Assembly (NCBI GenBank): GCA_963835465.1
Contig: CAWIFR010000004.1
Location: forward strand, 124,001 to 188,000
Length of the DNA: 64,000 nucleotides
Origin: Bog-756 sp963835465
GTDB taxonomy: Bacteria; Actinomycetota; Acidimicrobiia; Acidimicrobiales; RAAP-2
Direction of reading: 5' to 3'
The notes under the pieces were generated by a model. That model did no database searches and had not been told where the DNA came from. It was given only the letters and a program-made list of their open reading frames with translations. Below are positions 57,818 to 64,000 of this stretch, in pieces (position 1 is the stretch's first letter; each line of letters starts with the position of its first letter). A program made the translations under genes and the position numbers.

Positions 57818-59374
57818 GCCGCCGCACGCTTCGTTCGATCGTCGGCGCCGCGGCCGTGGCCGTCACCGGGCTGGGAATCGTGCTGCCCGGGTCGGCGTCC
57901 GGAGCGGCCACTCCGGCCCCGGCCATTGCCGGCAACGTCTTTCCCGCCACCGGCAACCCGATCCAGCACGTGATCGTGGTCATCCAGAGCGGGCACTCCT
58001 TCGACAACTACTTCGGGACCCGACCAGGGGTGGACGGGATTCCGGCCAACACGAAGGAGCCGGTCGCCCCCGGCTCGACGAGCTATCTGAAGCCCTATCA
58101 TCTGCAGGCTGACCAGGCGCGCGATGGGCTCCGAGACACACTGCGGGTAACCCAGAAGGCCATCGACGGGGGAAAGATGGACGGGTTCATCAGCGCCCAA
58201 CCGAACTCCTCGATCGGGTCGGTGGCCATGGGGCACTACGACCGAAGCGACCTTCCCTACTACTGGAATCTGGCGGATCGATTCACCCTGTTCGACCGGT
58301 TCTACGCCTCCAAGTCAAGCCGGATCGCTTCCAAACCGACTCGTCGCCGTCTCGGGGCAGACCGACGGCATCGCCTCCAACAAGACCTTGGGGCCCGGCG
58401 TGGTCGTGCCGGGCGGGACCGTCTTCGACCAGCTGAACACCAAGAACTTGACCTGGAAGTACTACGCCCAGGGCTACAAGCCGGGGGTCGCGCCCACCAA
58501 GGCCCAGATCTCCCGTGACCCGTTGCTCGTCATGCCGTCGATGGTGGGCAACCCTTCGAACGCCGCCCGGCTGGTCAGCACCAGCCAGTACTTCGTCGAC
58601 CTGGACAAGGGCCACCTGCCGGACGTCTCCTACATCACCGCCGCGACGGCTGACTCCGAGCGGTCGCCACAGGATCCGGCCCAGGGCGAAGCGTTCGTCC
58701 GCTCGCTGATCAATGCCCTCATGCAGAGTTCGGAATGGAGCAGCACCGCCCTGCTCCTCACCTATGACGATTCTGGCGGCTGGTACGACCACTCCGCGCC
58801 TCCGACGGTGGCGGGCACAACCCTTGGCGTCCGGGTCCCGACGCTGCTGATCTCCCCCTACGCCAAGCCCGGTTTCGTAGACCACACGACACTGGACACC
58901 GCGTCGATCCCGGGCTTCATCGACAGCGTGTTCAACCTTCCTCCGATCACCCCTCAGGTGTCGCAGGTCGGCAGCGTGATGACGGCGGTGGATACGAGCC
59001 AGCAGCCGGTTGCACCGGCCATCGGGCCCTCCGAGGGCACGCTGGCCTCCATTCCCCGGCCCAAGGTCCAGGCTGTCTACATCCTGTATCTCGGAGCCCT
59101 CCTGGTGGCCGCCCTCTTCCTGGTACTCGCGTTCCTCCGCCAGCGGCGCGGCACCGGTCCGATGATGGCGACCGGCACCGGTGGCGACGTGCCCCTGCCG
59201 GGCATGGAGTCGGCGGGCACCTCGCGGCCGGCCAAGCGGCCATGGTCCAAGCGGTCGTCCACTCCGAATGGGGTGGAGCGACCAGATGATGTCCGGGAGT
59301 CGCCTCCCCCCAACTCGCCCTCGGTCAAGATCCTCTCCGGCCAGAGTGCAGCACCATCGGGGACGGAGCGGTGA
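57814..59374 (+). CDS. Exported PF04185-type phosphoesterase with altered metal motif, one frameshift
   Basis: GTG 57814 (GTGA overlap). Signal peptide to about residue 33, then QHVIVVIQSGHSFDNYFGTRPG at about 50-70. In known acid phosphatases and phospholipases C this motif reads E-N-x-SFD; here Ser-Gly replaces the Glu-Asn metal ligands. FYASKSS leads to a frame change near 58,335, then LVAVSGQTDGIASNK, ALLLTYDDSGGWYDH and VRVPTLLISPYAKPGFVDH. A membrane helix and a basic, Pro-rich tail close it. It is exported and membrane-anchored; catalysis may be weak or changed. Confidence 0.82.
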
Positions 59375-60450
59375 CGATGGGCCGACGGGGACTCCGTAGG
59401 ATCACCGTTGCCGGTGCCGCTCTGGCATTGACCAGCGTGGTGGCCATGGCTGCCGCCCCCTCCGCCGGGGCGGTGGTGCCGGCACCGCGGACCGTGCAGG
59501 TCCAGGCGGTGCCCGCCGTAGCCGGCGTCACGTTCACGATCGATGGGGTCACCGGCACCACCGGGCCTGGAGGTACGGCCATGATCACCGACCCGCAGCT
59601 CAACGGGGCAGCCGGGCGCTTGACCATGGCCCCCAACCAGATAGTTTCGCCCACCGGCGATGTTCGGGTCTCGCTCGATCGGGTGGCCAACGATCCCAAT
59701 CACGGCGCATTCACCAGGAAGGTGGTGGCCGAACTCGACGAGGACCGCCTGGTCACCATGTCGATACTGGCACCTCCCAACCCCACCAACCCCAAGGGCT
59801 CGGTGCTCCCGCTCAGTGAGGTCAGCTCGGCCACCCTCACCGACAGCCTGGGCGGAACGTTGAACTACACGGGGGCGGAGTTGGCCAAGCCCATCTGGCT
59901 TCCCGCCAGCCGTCCCGCCCTGGTCAGCGCCGGCGCGAACGGGCGTCTGGTCACCTATGCCTTCAAGTCCGTGGTGATCCACGGTGCCAATGTGGTGAAC
60001 AGCGGGCAACGGCGGTTCGTCCCCTACCAGGACCAGGCCTGGCAGGTCCCAGTGATCCTTCACTCACTGACCATCGAGGCCAACGACCTGCTGGCTGGCG
60101 CCCCTGCCGGCAAGACGGCTCAACTGACCTACCCCGACAAGACCGTGAAGGTCATTCCCCTGGGTCCCGAACACCGGGTCACGCTCTACAACCTGCCCCG
60201 TGGTACGTACAAGCTGAAAGTCGGTGGTGGGCTGATCGCCCTCTCGTCGACCGTCCGTCTGTCGCGCGACCAGACGGCCACCGAGGTGGTCATCACCAAG
60301 GGCGATGCCGGTGAACTGGCCCTCATGCTCTTCTCCGTGCTCGCCGTGGTGGTAGCGGCAGGAGTGATCGGCCGGCGGCTCCGCCGTCAGGCCGGTCGCA
60401 AAGCGGACGGTCGCGAAGAGACGGGTAACGCCAGTGCACTGCTGGCGTAG
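59371..60450 (+). CDS. Exported protein with C-terminal membrane anchor, unknown function
   Basis: 359 residues from GTG 59371 (GTGA overlap; ATG 59377 is the next start). Signal peptide to about residue 34, a beta-rich extracytoplasmic part with a carboxypeptidase-regulatory-like strand pattern (VAGVTFTIDGVTGTTGPGG), LSLDRVANDPN-type strands and ending near 310, then one membrane helix (LALMLFSVLAVVVAAGVIG) and a short basic cytosolic tail. No family is recognised. By position it belongs to the glycan cluster, possibly as a scaffold or binding protein. Confidence 0.7.
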   Translation: MTMGRRGLRRITVAGAALALTSVVAMAAAPSAGAVVPAPRTVQVQAVPAVAGVTFTIDGVTGTTGPGGTAMITDPQLNGAAGRLTMAPNQIVSPTGDVRVSLDRVANDPNHGAFTRKVVAELDEDRLVTMSILAPPNPTNPKGSVLPLSEVSSATLTDSLGGTLNYTGAELAKPIWLPASRPALVSAGANGRLVTYAFKSVVIHGANVVNSGQRRFVPYQDQAWQVPVILHSLTIEANDLLAGAPAGKTAQLTYPDKTVKVIPLGPEHRVTLYNLPRGTYKLKVGGGLIALSSTVRLSRDQTATEVVITKGDAGELALMLFSVLAVVVAAGVIGRRLRRQAGRKADGREETGNASALLA

Positions 60451-61638
60451 CGTCCGACCGGCCCGAATCCTGACACCTCTGGTAGTCGCGGCTGGACTTG
60501 CACTCGAGCGCGTGCGGCTCGGCCGCTCCCGAGGCGACGGGCCACTCGACCGCCACGGCGGTGCCTGCGCCCACCACCGCACCGACCAGGCCTCCGTCGA
60601 CCGCCACGCCGACAACGACCGAATTCGAACCATCGGATGTTCGCCTTCTACTACCTGTGGTGGGACACCCAGCACTGGCACGCCCGGCTCGGGCCCAACT
60701 ACCCCTACAACGCCGATCCGCTGCCGTTGCCGGCCACAATCAGCGGATACGGGTGCACGGTCACCAACAACTATCCCCGGCAACCAACTCACCGATGTGG
60801 CGTCACCGCTGTGGACCCAGGACGATCCCGCCCAGATCAGAGCGGACGTCTCGCTGGCCGCGCAGTCGGGCCTGGCCGGCTTCGCCGTGAGCTGGGCGGG
60901 TACGGGCCAGCCCAACCAGACGGCCACCTCGTCGGCGTTCAACCACCGGTTGGCCCTGGTGGTGGCGGCGGTGCACAAGATCAATGAGGAAGGCACGCCC
61001 TTCTCGCTGTGGATCGCCTACATCTCCTCGGCGCATATCCGGACCAACGAGGAGATGGACAACGACCTGGCCTACCTGTCCAGGACCTACGGCAGGGACT
61101 CGGCCTTCGACCACAGCAACTCCGGGCGCCCAACGCTCATCATGATGGGGAGCCGGAAGTATCCCCAGTCGGCGCTCGACGCCTTCAGTGCCCGCTGGCG
61201 GCCCCACTTCTACCTGGTTGCCGACGAGAACTGGAACACCTGGGACAGCGGCGAAGGCGGCAGACTTCGACGCCGACCAGTACTACTGGTCGAGCCAGAA
61301 CCCCCTCACCAACAAGGCCTCCTTCGCCGATCTGGACCAACTGGCCGCTGAGGTCCGATCGACGCGCAATCCCGATGGGTCGGCCAAGCAGTTCTTCAGC
61401 CCGCTGGCCCCCGGATACAACAAGGTGCATCGGCGGGGGCTCGGGATGTGTACCCCGGCTGGCCGGCCAGACCATGCGGGACCTCTACCCGGGTAACTCG
61501 TCGACCCATCCCGACGGCTGGATGGTCATCAGCTGGAACGAGATTGACGAGGGTACCTACGTCGTTCCACTCGAGCGATACGGAACCCAGACCATCGACA
61601 CCCTGAAGTCCATCATCGGCGGGCCCGTGGCCGGCTGA
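60434..61638 (+). CDS. GH99/GH71-like lipoprotein, several frameshifts
   Basis: Likely GTG 60434, 17 bp inside the previous gene. In composite reading a signal ends in LHSSACG (lipobox), then a Thr/Pro linker, FAFYYLWWDTQHWHARLG, TQDDPAQIRADVSLAAQSG, GFAVSWAGTG and, near the end, GWMVISWNEIDEGTYVVPL, which matches the Glu-containing ISWNEWGEGT motif of GH99/GH71 endo-alpha-mannosidases. Frame changes lie near 60,510, 60,640, 60,790, 61,255 and 61,470. It would cut alpha-mannan-type or related glycans on the outer face. Confidence 0.75.
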
Positions 61639-61812
61639 TGGTCACCTACCCCACCACCGTCCCGCACCGGTCGGGAGTCTGGGCCCGATCGGTCGAGGTC
61701 ATGTTGCGCACCATCGAGACAGCATCCACTAGGCACGACCTCAGCCCTCCAGGGGGGCGACGGCGAGCGTTGCACGAGAAGAGGCGGAAACATGAGAGCG
61801 GGAGGCGTACCC

Positions 61813-64000
61813 ATGTCCGGTGATCAGAGCCAAGGGAGTTCGTTGACGTCCACCGAGCGGGCCCGACGGAGGCGACACCGATTGGCCCCGCTGCTGCTGG
61901 TAGTGGCGGCGGTGATGGCCACGGTCCTGGTGGTCCCGCTCCGATCGGCTCTGGCCGCCGGTCCGGGCCCGATCGCGGTCACCCCGTTCGCCGGTTTCAA
62001 CTCCACGCTGACGCGGGCCCCCTACGTGACCGACCTGACCCAGACATCGGCGGACGTGAACTGGGCCACCTCGATCTCCAACGTGACATCACCGGGCTCC
62101 CTGCAGTGGGGTCCGCTCGGCAGTTGCACGGCCCACACCACACCGGTGCCGGCCAACCTGCCCAACTCGTATCCGACGGCAGGCACCCCGACCAGCATCA
62201 CCGGCTCGGCCTTCACGGTGGTCTCGGGCTCAACCGAGTACCAGTCCACCGTCGTTCTTACCGGCCTCTCCCCGAGCACCAAGTACTGCTATCGGCCGCT
62301 GGGCCCAGGCGCCATCGACCTGCTGGGGTCCAACCCGACCCAGACCTTCACCACCCTGAACCCGGCCGGCACGTCCACTCCGCTGACCTTCGACGTGGTC
62401 GGTGACCTGGGGGAGACCCTGTACTCGTCGGGGACCGCATTCCCCAACAATCTCAACACCGACCAGGCGGCCATCGACAACCTGATCGGGCAGTCGGCGA
62501 CCACTGCCGGGGCCAAGTTCGTCGTCACCGCGGGCGACGTGGCCTACAGCGGGGGCACGCAGGCCAACTACGGCGACCTCAAGAACACCGGCTCGGACAT
62601 CAGCAACATCTTCGGCCCCTCCTACTGGCCCCAGACCGGAGGCCTGCCTGTCTATGCCGGTGAGGGCAACCACGGCCAGAACACCATCGGCCTACACAAC
62701 TGGCCGGAGGGCAACATCGCCCAGTCCTCCAACGGGGTCTATGCCTACGACTCCTACCCTGCCATCTCCGCCGATGGCACCAAGGCGGCCAGCTATCCTG
62801 ATGCGTGGTACGCCGTATCCGACGGCAACGCCCGCATCTACGTCATCGACGCGGCGTGGGCCGACGGCAACGTGGGCACCAGCAACATGTACCAGGTGGA
62901 TCGCGACGCCCACTGGACGACCAGCTCACCGGAGTACCAGTGGCTGGCGGCCGACCTGGCCAGCCACCCCAACACCGTCAAGATGGCCGTGTTCCACTAT
63001 CCGCTTCGCTCCGACAACTCCACCCAGAGCAGTGACACCAACCTGCAGAACACTGCCTCCAACCCCAACAGTCTCGAGGCCCTATTGGCCTCGAACGGCG
63101 TGCAACTCGCCTTCAACGGGCACGCCCACACCTACCAGCGCATCGCGCCGACCAACTACCAACAGAATGGCAAGATCGTCAACTACGTGACCGGTGGTGG
63201 CGGCGGCATCCTCGAGCCGGTCACCGGGGGCAGTGGCTGCTCCACGTTCACCAGCACCGGCTCCATCTACGCACTCGGCTGGAGCCCGACCAGTAACACG
63301 GGTTCCGCCTGCGGATCTGGTGTGCCCACCCCCCAGTCCGCCGCCCAGGTCTTCAACTACCTCCAGGTCTCGATCAACGGCAACCAGGTGACCGTCACGC
63401 CCATCAACGCCGCCGGTCAGAGCTTCGACCAGCAGACCTACACCTACTCGGGCGTGACGTCGACCCCGGCCACGGTGATCGACACGTCACCACCGGCGCT
63501 GACCAACGCCACATCCGCCTCGGTTTCCTTCCATGCCACCGGTGGGGTCTCCACCTTCACCTGCAAGTTGGACAGCGCTGCAGCTACTGCTTGCACCAGT
63601 CCCGCCACCTACTCTGGACTGGCCCCGGGCAGCCACACCCTCACGGTGACGGGAAACGGGGCGACGCCGGCCAACGCCAGCTGGACGGTGGACACGACAC
63701 CGCCGAGCGTGCCCACCGGCCTGTCGGCCACCGCCATCTCGTCCACGCAGGTCGATCTGGCCTGGGTGGGTTCCAGTGACAACACCGGGGTCACCGGCTA
63801 CGACATCTATCGCAACGGCACCTTGCTGACCACCACCACCGGGACCGGGACGACCTACTCGGACACCTCGGCGACGGCCGCCAAGCTGTACTCGTACACC
63901 GTCGACGCACGCGACGGTGCCGGGAATGTCTCGGGCCAGAGCTCGCCTCCGACCACCGTCACCACGCCGAGCGGACCATCGGGCCCTGCGCTCGTGCAGG
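61813..64000 (+). CDS. Exported metallophosphoesterase with Fn3 domain, paralogue of the 34998 gene (3' end beyond window)
   Basis: ATG 61813 with GGGAGG upstream; ATG 61792 is in frame but weaker. A long signal (RRHRLAPLLLVVAAVMATVL) is followed by the same Fn3-like and phosphoesterase domains as the 34998 protein: PYVTDLTQTSADVNWA, VTAGDVAYSG, EGNHGQN, FHYPLRSDN and FNGHAHTYQR. After the enzyme domain come a Ser/Thr-rich beta module and an Fn3 repeat (PTGLSATAISSTQVDLAW) instead of the WLVASDGG repeats. The frame is open to the window end. Confidence 0.88.
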   Translation, partial: MSGDQSQGSSLTSTERARRRRHRLAPLLLVVAAVMATVLVVPLRSALAAGPGPIAVTPFAGFNSTLTRAPYVTDLTQTSADVNWATSISNVTSPGSLQWGPLGSCTAHTTPVPANLPNSYPTAGTPTSITGSAFTVVSGSTEYQSTVVLTGLSPSTKYCYRPLGPGAIDLLGSNPTQTFTTLNPAGTSTPLTFDVVGDLGETLYSSGTAFPNNLNTDQAAIDNLIGQSATTAGAKFVVTAGDVAYSGGTQANYGDLKNTGSDISNIFGPSYWPQTGGLPVYAGEGNHGQNTIGLHNWPEGNIAQSSNGVYAYDSYPAISADGTKAASYPDAWYAVSDGNARIYVIDAAWADGNVGTSNMYQVDRDAHWTTSSPEYQWLAADLASHPNTVKMAVFHYPLRSDNSTQSSDTNLQNTASNPNSLEALLASNGVQLAFNGHAHTYQRIAPTNYQQNGKIVNYVTGGGGGILEPVTGGSGCSTFTSTGSIYALGWSPTSNTGSACGSGVPTPQSAAQVFNYLQVSINGNQVTVTPINAAGQSFDQQTYTYSGVTSTPATVIDTSPPALTNATSASVSFHATGGVSTFTCKLDSAAATACTSPATYSGLAPGSHTLTVTGNGATPANASWTVDTTPPSVPTGLSATAISSTQVDLAWVGSSDNTGVTGYDIYRNGTLLTTTTGTGTTYSDTSATAAKLYSYTVDARDGAGNVSGQSSPPTTVTTPSGPSGPALVQ

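Overview
The window is high-GC actinobacterial DNA, most likely from an uncultured Acidimicrobiia-like lineage. Evidence: a TIGR03085-type DinB-fold protein, a TIGR03617-like F420-dependent luciferase-fold enzyme, a FadD17-like acyl-CoA ligase, a MarP-type membrane protease, a DUF2510 protein, an RDD protein with a Pro/Gly/Tyr/Gln tail, and GNGYWLVASDGGIF repeats. I recognised no IS element, phage module or CRISPR array.

Layout. 0-16 kb is metabolic: a partial Gfo/Idh/MocA oxidoreductase; a diiron-protein/SCP2-like/ferredoxin operon (3.5-5.4 kb); an APC permease; and a long minus-strand run of PPK2, adenylate kinase, APH-fold kinase, acyl-CoA ligase, SDR and D-2-hydroxyacid dehydrogenase. 16.8-20.8 kb encodes one giant soluble adenylyl-cyclase-like protein (cyclase-cyclase-AAA-TPR). 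20.9-25.6 kb is a minus-strand operon with a DNA methyltransferase carrying a C-terminal extension, an unknown possible nuclease, a small-molecule methyltransferase and a PLP decarboxylase. 25.8-37.6 kb holds envelope and secreted proteins: a repeat lipoprotein, an RDD protein, MarP, a GH15 enzyme with a histone-H1-like tail, a metallo-beta-lactamase-fold hydrolase, a DMT transporter and a secreted phosphoesterase with surface repeats. 37.9-39.7 kb has an enoyl-CoA hydratase and an F420 enzyme. 39.8-44.9 kb groups tRNA-Lys(CUU), lysS and a fused metallophosphoesterase/MprF-type lysyltransferase. 45-47.3 kb has DUF2510 and EAL proteins. 47.4-50.7 kb is a probable copper locus (CsoR, permease-YHS, SHOCT protein, cupredoxin). 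50.7-53.3 kb has housekeeping genes and tRNA-Ser(CGA). 53.8 kb to the end is a surface-glycan cluster: GT2-GtrA, HprK-like ATPase, GT39, phosphoesterase, GH99-like lipoprotein and a second phosphoesterase paralogue, preceded by about 550 bp rich in inverted repeats.

Two cautions. First, about twenty genes carry one or more single-base frame changes although the protein families remain readable across all frames. This looks like residual indel error in GC-rich runs rather than mass pseudogenisation, so several coordinates below span frameshifts. Second, two cases look like real or assembly-level rearrangements: an APC permease missing its middle, and two halves of an esterase family lying apart in opposite orientation.
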